Part shown: piece by piece, positions 31,001 to 42,591 of the stretch
Layout: each line of letters begins with the position of its first letter
Position numbering within the stretch: position 1 is the first letter of the stretch
Source: Trichodelitschia bisporula
Lineage: Eukaryota > Ascomycota > Dothideomycetes > Phaeotrichales > Phaeotrichaceae
DNA length: 64,000 nt
Assembly: GCA_010356995.1 (NCBI GenBank)
Contig: ML996699.1
Location: forward strand, 465,697-529,696
Direction: 5' to 3'
Made by a program: the position numbers and the translations under genes
The notes under the pieces: generated by a model
The model's database searches: none
The model's input: only the letters and a program-made list of their open reading frames with translations
Told to the model about the DNA's origin: nothing

Positions 31001-33792
31001 TACTCCATGAATCATCTCCACCAGGTTTGAGCTCATGAGCTCGTGGCTAGTAATGCTTTCAAGGGCGTCCTGGTCAAAGTACTTCGCCAGACGCTTGAAA
31101 AGGAGTAGGCCATTCTTTCCGTCGGCATGGTAGCAATCTTGAATCTCCCGTGTCAGCTCCCTAAGTTCCGTAAGGATAGCTTCCGCCTTAGCGCGCAGAG
31201 CGGCACCCCCGTTAGCTTCATGTTTCGCGAGGAACGCCTTAGCACGGCTGGTGATGATGTCTTTGAGCGTAGGAACGGCCAGAGGATTGCCGAAGTGTGG
31301 AAAGTTGCCAGACACGGAATCAGAGCTGCCGTCGAGCTGGTCATCGCGATCATGATCATGATCCCGCCCAGCGCTTTCGTCCAGATAGAGGTCCTCATTC
31401 TCGTCGTCTTCGTCGTCTTCATCATCATCCAGGTCCTCCATGTCGATATCGGGATCGTCATCCGAGTCCAGGCTCGTATCACGACTAGCACGTATAAGCT
31501 CCAACATGGGGTCTGGGTCCTTGGACTTTGGCGCAGGTGTCGTAAGGGGCCTATCCGCGAGCTTCTTGACTTCAGCGATGACACCTTCGCGGTAGAACTG
31601 ATACTGGTAAATGTTGCCCAAACGCTGGAGCAAGAAATTGGCAGCCTCGAGCGCATAGATGACCAAAGTCGGATGATCACCCTGAGAGAGAATTGCCGCA
31701 AGGAATGACGAATAGCTGACATTGCGAAGCGACTCCTCTAGGATATCGACATTGACATTGGACAGCATCTTGAGCTGAGCTGTGAGGACCTTCTGGCGCA
31801 CGCCCAGGTTGACGGTGCTTGAGTACACATCGGTAAGCGTCGGCAACAGAATGATAGTGAAGCGCTTGAGCTCGTCTTTGCATTCCCGAAGAAGCGCCAG
31901 CCGCTTTTCGTTCATTGGCGAGTCCGACTTGAGACCCGTGGATACTGAGTCATGGCCAGGGAGAGAGGACTCCAGAATGTAATCCACATAGCTGAACTCG
32001 GTCTGCACACTCGGAAGCAATTCACAGATGACATTGAGAGTCTCGAAGATTTGATCCTTCGGACGATGGACGAGCGCCTGCATGATCACTACCTTGTCAA
32101 TCTTGGACGCGATGTTGTCCGTTCCGCTAGGCGGCGAAACTCCAGTGAGGATCTGGAAGATCGTGTCCACGACATTCATTTTCAGGAGCTCGACTGAACG
32201 ACGCGGGCTGGCTTTGGCGATGGTCGTCAACAGGCCGAGGAACTGAGTGTGAATGTTTGCTCCAATCAAATTCGTAGTGCCCGGAAGCAGGAGGCGAAGG
32301 ATGGCGCGAAGAAGGTCCTCGCTGACCAGTTCCTCCAGTTTGGAAGGAGAATGCTTGAAGCTCTGTACGATGCGAGAGACGCACACACAACCTTGTTCTA
32401 ATACCTTTTGGTCGCTGCTGCTCAGCACTTGCAGGAGGATGGGCATGACATCGAGAACGACCTTGAAGGAATCTTCGGGGATATTGCGGCAGGAGTTGGC
32501 AGCTGTAGTGACAGCAATGCGTTGCGTGCCCGTGGCGAAGAAGTCGAGGAACGTGAGACATGCTGTGAGTCCCCCTTCGCGAACGATGGTAGCCGGAAAT
32601 TCGACGGAGATCTTCTCTAAAGTGCTGAGCGCCTGTTCGGCAACATCGATGTAGTGAATCTCGAGGAGCTTCTGGCATAAGATAGGGACCGCTCCGGCGT
32701 ACACGACGTTTGCCGCGGACGACGGAAGCGCCTCCATCATGTTGGCAATGCAGCGACAGGCTAGGAGCATCATCTCCGGATTCTCCTCGCCGAACTCGGA
32801 GGGCTGCATCAGCGGAATCAATTCTTTGACGTATGGATCCGGGTGAAAGTTTCCAGCCAGATTGTCTTCGTTGGAGACAAGGAGGAGCTCTGAGAGCTCT
32901 TGGAGTGCAATGAGTTGCATCGAAGGATCATCCTTCTGCTTTAACTTATCCAGGATGCCACGCAGGCGCTGAGACATGCCAGAGAGCATGCCAGTCAGCG
33001 CACGAAGCGAGCTCGACAGGCCGCCTGAGCGCGAGAGGAATCCGTGCTCAAAAGGATCGTAGTCGTCATCTTCATCGTAACGGTTGCGGCTGCCATCGCC
33101 AGCGCTATCATCGCTAGTGCTGTGGCTCCGCAGCGGATCTTCTGATGGAATATCTGCCTTTTCGGACTTTTCGCCAGACTTTTCGCCAGACTTCTCGCCG
33201 GGTTTCTCGCCGGACTTGTCACTCGTAGGTGGAGCGGTTTTGCGGTGCTTCTTGTTGAGCCGTGATGAAGAGCTGGCCGCGGGGGCAGCGGGGGGGACTA
33301 CAACGGTTAGACGGCACATGCAAGCGGAGGCAAACACTTACTTTGAGGGGCTTTCTTGCTGCGGGGCTTCCGCTTGTTGGCTACGGCCGGAGTGGCAACC
33401 GCTTCCTCAGAAGGTCCCTCGGGGGGACTACGAGGGTTATCAGCGATTCCACATCCATCTCCCGCACCTTTGACATACCCAGCATTTGACATGGCCGAGG
33501 CTGTAGCTGTCTTGCTACGCGTCCGAGTGAGTACTGCGGATGACGTTTCAAGTGCGAGGGGGAGATCGGCTTCTGTCTTCTTGCGTTTGCCCTTCTGGCG
33601 AGTCTGGGTGTCGGTAGCGACTGGCAGAGGTTCTGGTGTCGGGTCGCGGACAGCCTTGCGCTTGCGGTTTTGTGTAGGGGCCGGATGTGGAGGAGCGGAT
33701 TCGGGAAAGGTGGAGGAGGTTTGCAGATTGTTATTTGCGTCAGTCGAAGTTGCTTGTAGCCTCGCGGAAGAGCGAGTTACTCTGGGAGACAT
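28071..33792 (-). CDS. UFD4: HECT E3 ubiquitin ligase Ufd4/TRIP12
   Basis: Five exons: 33479-33792, 33342-33427, 28507-33297, 28314-28463 and 28071-28267 (1845 residues). The ubiquitin-fusion-degradation ligase adds ubiquitin to N-terminal ubiquitin fusions and other substrates. The N terminus is basic and Ser/Thr-rich ([16 protein letters not shown]) with a GEKS/GEKP repeat. An armadillo/HEAT region follows ([54 protein letters not shown]). After a disordered acidic middle comes the HECT domain (FEVEY-like [69 protein letters not shown]). The thioester cysteine is about residue 1812. The last two junctions fall within the HECT domain with good splice sites. The intron at 33428-33478 is 51 nt with no stop, so it could be read through; its signals (GTATGT, GCTGATAAC, GTAG) are strong. 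Confidence 0.93.
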
Positions 33793-35931
33793 GAGAATCT
33801 GGATTAGTTAGCAGCCTGAGATGCAGTACTAGGCAGATGCCGATGTCATGGACGCTTGACGCACTGAGTTGGTGGGCCCGCGGGGTCCGACTCTGATGGT
33901 TGAACTGCAGGTGATGAAAAGGGAATGGAGATGTGAACTTGTGGGGAAGGTGAAGGGGAGAGGTTGGGGAGCAGATGGAGTATGGAGGAGGTGACGGAAG
34001 CTTGGTTGCAGGGCCACGCACGGCCGTTTTTACACCCTCAGTGAAAGGTGGAGCAGTAGAAAATGGGAGAAAGGCAGTTGACGGGTAGGGGCGAGGTGGC
34101 GGTTCGTTATGGAGGAAAGCGTGGACGGGAGGGCGGGATGGGAAGGAAGGGGGAATGTACCTCGAAGTCGAAGGCGTGGTGCACGTATCGAGAGGACGCA
34201 TAGATGATTTGTCCATGCCAGAGCCAATAATGCACAATTCAGGAGCCTAGAACGACGGCATGGCGGGATACACAGGAGGTACGTGGGTTATGTTGTCAGA
34301 AAAGTGATGGGTGTCGAGGTGGCGAGAGAGGGTGTGTCGTTGGGAGTGCGGAGGTCGCGGTGGTTTTGTGAGGTTGTGTCTCTTGGAATCTTCGGTCTTG
34401 GAGGGGGGGGGATAGTGAATCGAAGGCGGCAGTTGACGATACGAGAGGGAGTGTCGTAAAACTGTGAGCCTATCGAGTAATGGTTGACTTGAAGGAGGGG
34501 GTGAAGGGCGGAGGGACGGAGAGTTGGAAGAGGTTGTGGGGGGGGATGAGGAGCTATCAGCGGAGACAACGGACAACGTCGAGATGCAAGCCCATGGAGG
34601 GGAGACTGCTTTGAGCTTAGAAGCCTGGCAGCCTGAAAGCAGCCTGAGGGTAGCGACGTCAATCCAAAAACCCTCCCACAGACGGACAAGCCATCAAGCC
34701 ACACTGCGAACCCGGAGCCAGCGGCCGGGCGAGTACGAAAGTAGCCCGCTTGCCAAGTTTGTGAGAGTGAATTGCGAAACCACGCCTCGTCTTCCACAGG
34801 CGTGTTTCGAGTAGCAAAGGAATAGAAGAGCAAGATAGCCTGAATTGGTTTCAAGAGAAGGATGGAGAGACAAAAGCTGGAACTAGGGAGAGATATGAGC
34901 GTTGAGATAGCTCCAGAGGCAACAAGTTACGGCTTTCCGCATTATTCGTACTGCTTTCGATGATCAATGGAGCTAGACATATTTCTACCGTTGTTCACGC
35001 CAGCAACCCCAACAATGATCCGACGCTGGGTAATGCGTTCATTCCGCCATCGGCTCACTGCGGCTAGCTGCTTGTCTATCGCTCCATCCCCTCAGAACTG
35101 GTTCTCCAGTCGGCGCCAGCGTTGTCCGCTCCCCGGAAACTGGGGCGATACTGAGGAGACCCACTGCGCTGCCGCCGCCGGTCCGCGCGCGCCATCGGCT
35201 CGGGCCATGGGGTAGAGTATGGCTTCCCTCGGCCGTGCGGGTTGACGAGCTCGACACTACCTGAGACGACGAAAGGAAAATATGCGAAGCGGCCCGCATC
35301 GAGCATGTTTACACATCTACAGGGTGGCTCACCGAATCATCGGGCGGGAAACAGAAAGAACCGAAGCATGCTGGCCGTTGACAATGAGTGGCTCGTAGCG
35401 AGCTGTGGACAGTTCGCCCCAAAGTGCGGAAAACGCCAACGGCGCCATTCGCGATGCTACCTGGAGTGAAGACACCCGCTTTTCCACATCTAGTATCTAC
35501 TAGGGTCTCCTCTGGCTCTGAAGACACGGGTTGTAATTGTGAGTATTTGATGTCGAGAGCTTGTGACTTGTCACAACGCGGGTGACGGAGAGCGAACGGC
35601 TGAGAAATGAAGGGGATCCAGCGCCTATTTTTGATACATCATTGCCAATACATCTCCCACACGGCTGAAGTTTAGCCGCGGGGAGAATCGCGTGCTTCAT
35701 TCAGACCAAAGTATTATTCACGGTACCAAGTCAGCTATTGTTCAAGCACTTTTGCCTGCTTCATGCATTACCAAACAAATATCTTACATCTCACCCGTAC
35801 CAGTGCTATCTTGTCATCGCACATCTATATGCATTCCCCACGTGTATGTGCCATCCCATGCATATCTAATTCAAATCGCTCCAATCCCCAATGCTGTCCA
35901 TGCTCTCAGTATTTCCAAATGCTTCATCGCC
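33793..35931. other. Intergenic, UFD4 upstream region and glucanase 3' flank
   Basis: About 2.1 kb. The first ~800 bp is purine-rich on the plus strand with G-runs near 34402-34411. Long minus-strand frames there are Ser/Pro-rich composition artefacts without ATG-anchored protein pattern. No gene, tRNA or transposon seen. Confidence 0.5.
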
Positions 35932-38545
35932 TTAATAGTACTCCGGTAGGCCCATCTTCGCAAAGTCCGAAATCGTATCGCTGCACTTGAACGAGCGATC
36001 GTATATCGACTTGGGCAAAATCCCAGCATCACTCCCCAGCTTCCAGCTCCACTGCACCGCGCTCTCCGTCTTCCACGTCCAGTAAAACCAACCCCAGCCG
36101 TACTCGAAGCTCTCCATCTGCGCCTCGGCAAACTGCAACAGCCACTGCTTGTACGCCGCACTGTACTTGTTCGGGTCCGCATTAGCCTCGGTGCATTGAC
36201 ATGTCGGGTTATTTCTTGTCGGGCACTGCGGGCTTAGCACCTGGGTAGTTGCGTTACCCGTGTTGAGCGTGCCTTCCCACCGGGAGCCCATGCCGACGTT
36301 GTTGATATACTGCGCGCAGTCTGTGTCGGCCTGCGACCACTCGCCACACATGGTGGGCCCGAAGCCCGTCTGAGTGCTCATTGAGCGCTTCATTTGCGCC
36401 GTCCAACCCCCGCACGCGAAGTTCAGCTTCTCTGAGTGCGACAGCGATATCAGGTCGTTGTTGAAAATGGTGTACTGGTGCACGTCCAGAAGTAGGTTCT
36501 TGTACTGCCCCATCTTGCCTTGCCAGTTATCCAGCCCCATAAACCCGTCGCCGAAGACCAAAACTGCGGTAATATTGTTGCCACGGATCGCTTTGATGGC
36601 CTCGTCATACCACCCGAGCACGGCGCCGGTGTCGAGGCCCGTCATTCGCGGCTCGTTGAGCAGCCCATACATGGTCACAATGTTCTTGTAGCGCGGCTGT
36701 GCGAAGAATGTGCTCATCTGCTTGTGGATGTCGATGGTGCGCTGCCCGTTGAGCACCCCGTCCGTACCGTTGAGCCACCCGACGACGCCTTGCCGTCCAC
36801 TGTGGTTCCATCCGTTCTGACTTCCGGGCACGCCGTGAAAGTCGAGATTGACGCGCAGTCCGTTCTGGCGAGCCCACTCGATACCGCGGAGCAGGTAGCG
36901 CCACGAGGTCTTGGCCACATATGGATCGTCGTCGTATGTCGTGATGGCCCAGTAGGAGAAGGCGATGCGCACGTGGTCAAAACCCGCAGCGCGGATGTTT
37001 GCAAAGTCCTGCTTGGTGATGAAGGTGGCATAGTGCTGGTCGAGCATGGAGGCGGATTTAGTCTGGCCCATTTTAGAGCAAAGCGTCCATTCGTCGATGA
37101 CGCCATCCCGTGTGCTGAACTTTGAAAAAAAGGACGGCGTGATGAAGGGTTCGAGCGCCAGCCAGCCACCGATGTTCATACCGCGGACGGGCATAGACCC
37201 GTAGTCGAATTTGTCCTTGATGGCGGGGACGTGGGAATTCGCCTGTACGCTGTCGTCCCAAGTCGAGTTGAGGCCCATGATAGACAAGCCGCCAACGGCC
37301 TCGTCAGTGTAGGTGACGTTGAAGTCCGAGGTGTCATACCAGGTGAAGGGGTCGAGGTAAGTACCCTTTGCATTGGTAGGGATGCTGTCCTGGGATATGC
37401 CGTTGAGGTTGCTGTTTTTGGGCCCACTCGATGACGAGCTGGACGAGCTGGTGCTCTTGTCGCCCGTATTCTTCTTGCCCGATACGACCACACCGATGGG
37501 AATGATGATGGCGAGGAACACGGCCAGGATGCCAACCATGATAACTGCAATAATTAGCTTGGCCACGGGACACAAAAAGTGCCTTACATATGCGCTTGTT
37601 ACGCTTCTTCTTCCACTCGGAGTCGCTCGTGTAGTCGCTTGGCTCACTAAGCTTTTCCTTGCGGTATGCGTAGACCTCATCGCTCCCACCGTCCTCAAGG
37701 TAGGGCCCACTAACGAGTCTTCGCTTCTTCTTTTTAGGCGTTTCCTCCGCAGCGAGACGTCGCTCTTTCTCCTTCCTCATCTCCATCTCCGTCCTCCGCT
37801 TCCATCGTTCCTCATAATCCACCCCCTCTTCTTCACTCCCCTCATACCCGCCCCCTCTCCTCTCCATCTCCTCCCTCTCTCTCCTTGCCCTCTTGCGCTC
37901 TTCTCTTTCCCTCGCCTTCTCCGCTTTCTCCCTCCTAGCCTCCCTCTCTCTCTCCTCCCTCCTCTCCCTTTCTAATCTCGCCTCTTTTGCCCTGACCTCC
38001 TGCAAGTACGCCTGATCATAGGTCCTCCTCCCCCTCTCTCTCGCATTCGCCAAATCCAGCCTCGCCAACTGGTCCATGCTAAGTGGCTTACTGCTCCGAC
38101 TCCCGCTCCCAGTATCCGCCGTACTGGCGCGCCGACTCGTCCGGCGGCTATCGCGGGGCGTCTCGCTCGCATACCCTCTCGGTGTCTCACTAACATATCC
38201 CCTCGGCGTCTCACTCGCGTATCCCCTCCCCTCATCCTCAGACTGACGTGCATACCGCGCAGACGTCGGCCGCGAACCAGACACAGGCCGCGAGTTCGAC
38301 ACGGGACGCGAGGCCGACTCTTGCCGCCGATAACTGTCCGGCCGGCGACTGCTTGACCTTCTAGCTTCTGTGCGCACAGGTTCTGGGGGCGGGAGTAGTG
38401 CGCCCGTACTATCGGTTGCGCGATGCGTGCGTCGGCGGTGCGTGGCGCGTGGGCGCTCGACATCACGGTCGTTGGAGTCGGGGTCGAGGTCGCGGGAGGA
38501 GTGGTGGCGGCGGCGCCGGCGGGTGGGGGATGTGTCGTGTGCCAT
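35932..38545 (-). CDS. exgD: Type II membrane glucan 1,3-beta-glucosidase (GH5, ExgD-like)
   Basis: Two exons, 37588-38545 and 35932-37544 (856 residues), joined by a 43-nt intron (GTAAGG, GCTAAT, TTGCAG). A ~320-residue cytosolic N-terminal region is Arg/Ser-rich, has three SETPRGY-type repeats, then a long Arg/Glu helix likely to form a coiled coil. One membrane anchor follows (VGILAVFLAIIIPIGVVV, about residues 322-341), then a Ser linker and the extracellular GH5 domain: RGMNIGGWLALEPFITPSFF, FANIRAAGFDHVRIAFSYWA, LDFHGVPGSQNGWNHSG. The acid/base is Glu617 in YGLLNEPRM and the nucleophile Glu721 in MCGEWSQAD. The enzyme trims or transfers cell-wall beta-1,3-glucan. The start at MAHDTSP was chosen because it lacks the low-quality upstream sequence; the frame stays open further upstream. 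Confidence 0.92.
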
Positions 38546-40116
38546 TGATGTAGCGGATGGTGGAACGAGTGTGGAATGGGGACTGGAATGTTGGTCGTGC
38601 TGCGTTGCGTCGTTAGGGATGCGGAGTACGGAGTACCGGTTCGGAGCGAAGGTGTTTTGGGCCGGTTGGCTGGGAAACGGGCTTGGCGTGGGTTGGGGGT
38701 GGAAAGTGTGGCGCGCGCTCTCGTGTCGTGAGGTGCGGGGATTTTGGACGTTCAGACGGTTTACATGTGAGATTGAAATAGTCGTGAGCATTTTAAGGAA
38801 ACGACATAGCGTGGGGCTCAAGATGGTAATGCTTCGTTGTTTGTGAGGGCTTGAGGTTGAACTTTCAAGCGGCGTGCACCCATGATCCGATCCCTCACGA
38901 CTTTATACCGTACAGCACAACAAAGATACTAGCCGGACCACGTAGCTTTACGGAGGTAGAGTATGGCACTTCTTGTTTCTTGATCAGACTAGTTGGAGCT
39001 GAAATAGCATCCTAAAACCGTGTCGTGAACAACAAGGAAGGCACTGAGGACCTCGCGAAGCCGGTGTACGGGTACCTCCCTCGGAACGAAGAAATCCGAG
39101 AGCGTACCATCATTGCTCATCGAACGGCAAGCATGGCTTGTCTCCACAACTACTCGACCTTCCATTTTTTGACATATACTTACCGTAGATGAAGAATGAT
39201 GGCCGAAACATGGCGGCTTGTTGGTTTTGCTGACCTGTTCATCAGATACCCGGTACTTTGTGCTCTCCATCACGTCGCTTCCCAGTTCCGCTTTGAAGCC
39301 ATGACAGAAAAGCTTCGAACGCAGAGCGTGTAAGTGACAATGCAAGTCCTCTATCGAATACAAGTGCTCTAACGCTTAAGAGCAGTCTTGACCATATCCT
39401 CTTCGCTGGAGAGGGACTCGTTAGGATTTGTTGGCTCATTTTAGGTTCGGCCATACCGAACTTACCTCATCAGCAAACAACAAAGGAGAGTGTCGACAAA
39501 GTCGCTTCGGGTACTCCTCCGCGGTCTATGCCTGAACCACAGGCAATGGCTTGCTCTAAGTTTCCATCCTCAACTAATCCACTTAGGCATTTTTTTACCT
39601 CCAGTCGGACTTCGTTCTCAGCGGCCCCGGTACAAAATCGAGAAGGCTGAAGTCTCGTAGCGCCGCATACCGAGAAACTAAGAACAGTCTTTAGCTGGCC
39701 ATAAAGCTGAAGATGCTGACTTGGAGTAGTCCTTACATGGACCGAACTCGAATCACGCAGTCGTTGCTGCCAGTTCAGTCAACCTGGTCCCAATATCACA
39801 TCTTTTTACTTCGATCACTCTTCGGGCTTCCATACTCGCTATGGCGAGGCAGCATCACGGTTGGGCTATTATGGTCTCACTATGCTTTCCAAAGCCTCGC
39901 ATTCGACCATATCTAGACTCACGATGTTCTCTCATCGGCCTCACACTCTGGGCGGTCTATATGCCTTAAAAGCTCCACGCTCACCACCTTTTGAAAACCA
40001 CGCACAAACGAGCTTGATAGCCACAGAGCAATAGAAAGAACATCTATTGCACTGCCACCTTCAAGCTTACAAAACCAAAGCACACATTTTCAAGAACTCC
40101 TACTCTCGGCTGCAAC
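38546..40116. other. Intergenic between divergent glucanase and orphan gene
   Basis: About 1.6 kb. A 70-codon ATG frame on the minus strand (39242-39454) has no recognisable features and may be chance. The last ~150 bp before 40117 (AT-richer, CAA-rich leader) is the probable promoter of the orphan gene. Confidence 0.45.
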
Positions 40117-41412
40117 ATGCCGGGTCTTAGAGATATTTTCCGGCGCCGCTCCAGCAGGCGCCGGCCTGAAACGTCTACGGACGAAGTCGCCAGCGGCGCT
40201 CCCACTGGGAGTCGCCCCGAGCGCATGGAGGCCTCTGAGCCTTCCGAGCCCGCGACCCCGGTCGCGGGTCGCCCCTCCACGGAGGAGGCAGTCCCCCGGG
40301 GCTTGAGGCGCACGCCGGCTATCATGCGGCGCAGGCGGCCTCGGTCCGGCGCGGTGAGCGAAGGCTCATCCCCCGCAACACCAGCGGCTAATGGTGACAG
40401 CCCCGAGTCAGGGAGCGGGGACGAAGCGGTGGTGCCCTCCACGGAGAGCCTCCCCGCTCGGGCCGTGCCCTCACGGGCTGCCACATCGGCGGGCGAGACC
40501 CGCACGGCTGGTCCTCGCCGCTGGCCGATCCCGGCCCCGCCACCGCCGCGCCGGTCGCCATCGGATTTCCCAGTCCCCCAGCGCCGCCGCACCGTGGGGC
40601 TGGGTCCGCGCACCCCGCGCACCCTGCGCACCCCTCCGCACCGGCCGAATCTCTCGCCGGTGCCCGAGAGCACCCCCTCGATGCCCAGCCGGGATCCAAC
40701 GCCCGAAGTCCCCGCGGCCGCGCCGACGCCGGCTACGCCTCTCATGCGGAGCCGCAGCCGGCGCATCTTGGATGCCATTCGGCACCCTCGGCGCGAGCTT
40801 CGGGCTCGGCACACAGGAGAGCGCACTCCCACTACGCCGGACACCTCGTCCTTCACCCGGGCTTCGGGTGCCAGCCGCGCCCCCGGGATGACCTCAGAGG
40901 AGTCCCGGAATGCCTGGTGCATGGCGCAGAAAATGGACGACCCGGAGCACTGGCCGGCGCCATTCACTCCTCGCCCCGCGCCGGACACCGGGTCAAGCTC
41001 CACGCCTGCGGCTGGTTCCACGCCGACAACGCCGGCTCCGGGTCCGCGGAGGAGGAGGTCGTCGGCTATTAGCTCCACACCTGCCACGTCTGCTCCGGCG
41101 AGCACGCCCGCTCCCCCCTCACCAGGGACCTGGATCGGCTCGGGCAGGAGGAGGGTGGCTCCGGCCGAAGCTCCTGCGGATCCGACCACGCCTCGGGTGT
41201 CCAGGCCCCGCGCCGGATCCAGGGTGCCGGGCGCACCTAGCCGGCCCACGGGTCGCACGGCGCCTTGGTCGCCGACCGAGACCCCGAGTCCGGCCACGGG
41301 ATGGATTCCCCCTCCCGGCTGGGTGCCCGCTACCGACCCCACACCCGAGGCTAGCTCCACTCCCGCCTCCTCCACAACCCCGGCGCCTACGAACCGCCTT
41401 CCAGAGTTCTGA
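40117..41412 (+). CDS. Ser/Pro/Thr/Arg-rich disordered orphan protein
   Basis: A 431-residue ATG frame (CAACATGCC context) with extreme composition: Pro, Thr, Ser, Ala and Arg make most of it. It starts with a basic stretch (MPGLRDIFRRRSSRRRP) and carries many TP/SP dipeptides (STPAAGSTPTTPAPGP type), which would be kinase sites. One ordered-looking island breaks the pattern (SEESRNAWCMAQKMDDPEHW, about residues 255-275), and a second basic helix (RSRSRRILDAIRHPRRELR) lies near residue 215. No signal peptide, membrane helix or known domain is visible. GC content is far above the flanks and drops sharply at both sides. Coding-like sequence continues downstream in another frame (41471-41737), so the gene may have a further exon or be partly decayed. 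Function unknown. Confidence 0.5.
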   Translation: MPGLRDIFRRRSSRRRPETSTDEVASGAPTGSRPERMEASEPSEPATPVAGRPSTEEAVPRGLRRTPAIMRRRRPRSGAVSEGSSPATPAANGDSPESGSGDEAVVPSTESLPARAVPSRAATSAGETRTAGPRRWPIPAPPPPRRSPSDFPVPQRRRTVGLGPRTPRTLRTPPHRPNLSPVPESTPSMPSRDPTPEVPAAAPTPATPLMRSRSRRILDAIRHPRRELRARHTGERTPTTPDTSSFTRASGASRAPGMTSEESRNAWCMAQKMDDPEHWPAPFTPRPAPDTGSSSTPAAGSTPTTPAPGPRRRRSSAISSTPATSAPASTPAPPSPGTWIGSGRRRVAPAEAPADPTTPRVSRPRAGSRVPGAPSRPTGRTAPWSPTETPSPATGWIPPPGWVPATDPTPEASSTPASSTTPAPTNRLPEF

Positions 41413-42591
41413 GCCAGCGAGTTCGGAACGCCGCTGAGGCGCGGGGGGGGTGAGAGCCTCCAGGGAGTGACTCGAGCGTCAGGAACGCGAGCGCCGCAAG
41501 CACTCCGCGGGTACACCCTGGGAGAGAGTGATCTGGGAGCGCCGCGCGCAAAACGCGGCGGTGGAGCGGGAGCGTGCGGCGGCTGAGGCGGCTGAGGCTG
41601 CGAGGGCTGCGGGACAAGAGGCTGCGGAGGTCGACCCCGCGACCGCCTTCCAGGACTTCGACGGAGTCCATGAGGCGGCGCGGAGGGCGGCGGGCGATAA
41701 CTCCCGGTTCGACAGGCATCCCGGCGACGACATTTGAGGATAGTCGCAAGCCGAGCACCGGTGCGGCTGTGGCTAAGGAGTCGGACGCTGACCCGGATTT
41801 CGCCTTTCAGGATTCTTAAGGAGTCTATGGGGCGGAGTGTCGGGGGTGGCGGACTGGCTCTGGCAACTACCGCGGCTGGGGGATGACCTGTAGAGGCGCT
41901 GAGAAGCCCAGGTGAGCGATGCTTGATAAACAATGGCTGACTGAAAAAAGGAATCGATGACTTACCCGGTCAAAAAATAAATTTGAAAAATGAATATAAT
42001 CTTCTCTGCAAAGTGACTCGAGTGATGCCAGTGACTGATATATACGCCCAGGACCGAAGCCCAGAGATAGTCAACCGAATCGGCGCTTCCGCGCGCGAAT
42101 ATATGAAATCTCCAACCTCAGTATGGCGTTCTGGAGACGCTGTCAAGGACGCTACCATGGTATCTATATCTCCAGCTGGTGAAGCCTGAGTACTGCGAGC
42201 ACCTGGTTCTCTTAGAAAAGTGAGACTGGCTGGTATTGGACGGTGTCGTTGGTTACAGGTGTTAGACGGTTGTCTCTGGGGACATGTCTCTGCGAATGTC
42301 TTCTGCTGAACAACAAGCAGGAAAACACGATAGGCCATAGTCTCGTCCTACGGTGTTAGCCGTGCTTACCACTAAAACAATCACATGGATCGAGACACCT
42401 CAGCCTCACATATAACAAAGCCAACACGCACCTGACGTTGAACCTATCATTTCACATAACCATGCACAAAGGCTCTCTCCATTATCCTCAGAGAAGAGTC
42501 ATGAGACCCACATCATGCCCCACGCCCCAAACCCAGACGCATATACACATGAACCATCTAGAACTAGATCTCGTGAACCCCAAGACATCCC
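41413..42591. other. Intergenic with coding-like GC-rich remnant
   Basis: From 41471 to 41737 an open frame on the plus strand reads as a plausible helical tail (ERERRKHSAGTPWERVIW, AAAEAAEAARAAGQEAAEV, FQDFDGVHEAARRAAGD). A second frame up to 41819 ends in a related piece (ESDADPDFAFQDS compared with EVDPATAFQDFD). No good splice junction to the upstream orphan was found. The rest, 41820-42591, is AT-richer and holds nothing recognisable. Confidence 0.4.

Noticed and set aside
39242-39454. 70-codon ATG frame on the minus strand
   Set aside because: Composition fits chance; no splice continuation or family recognised.
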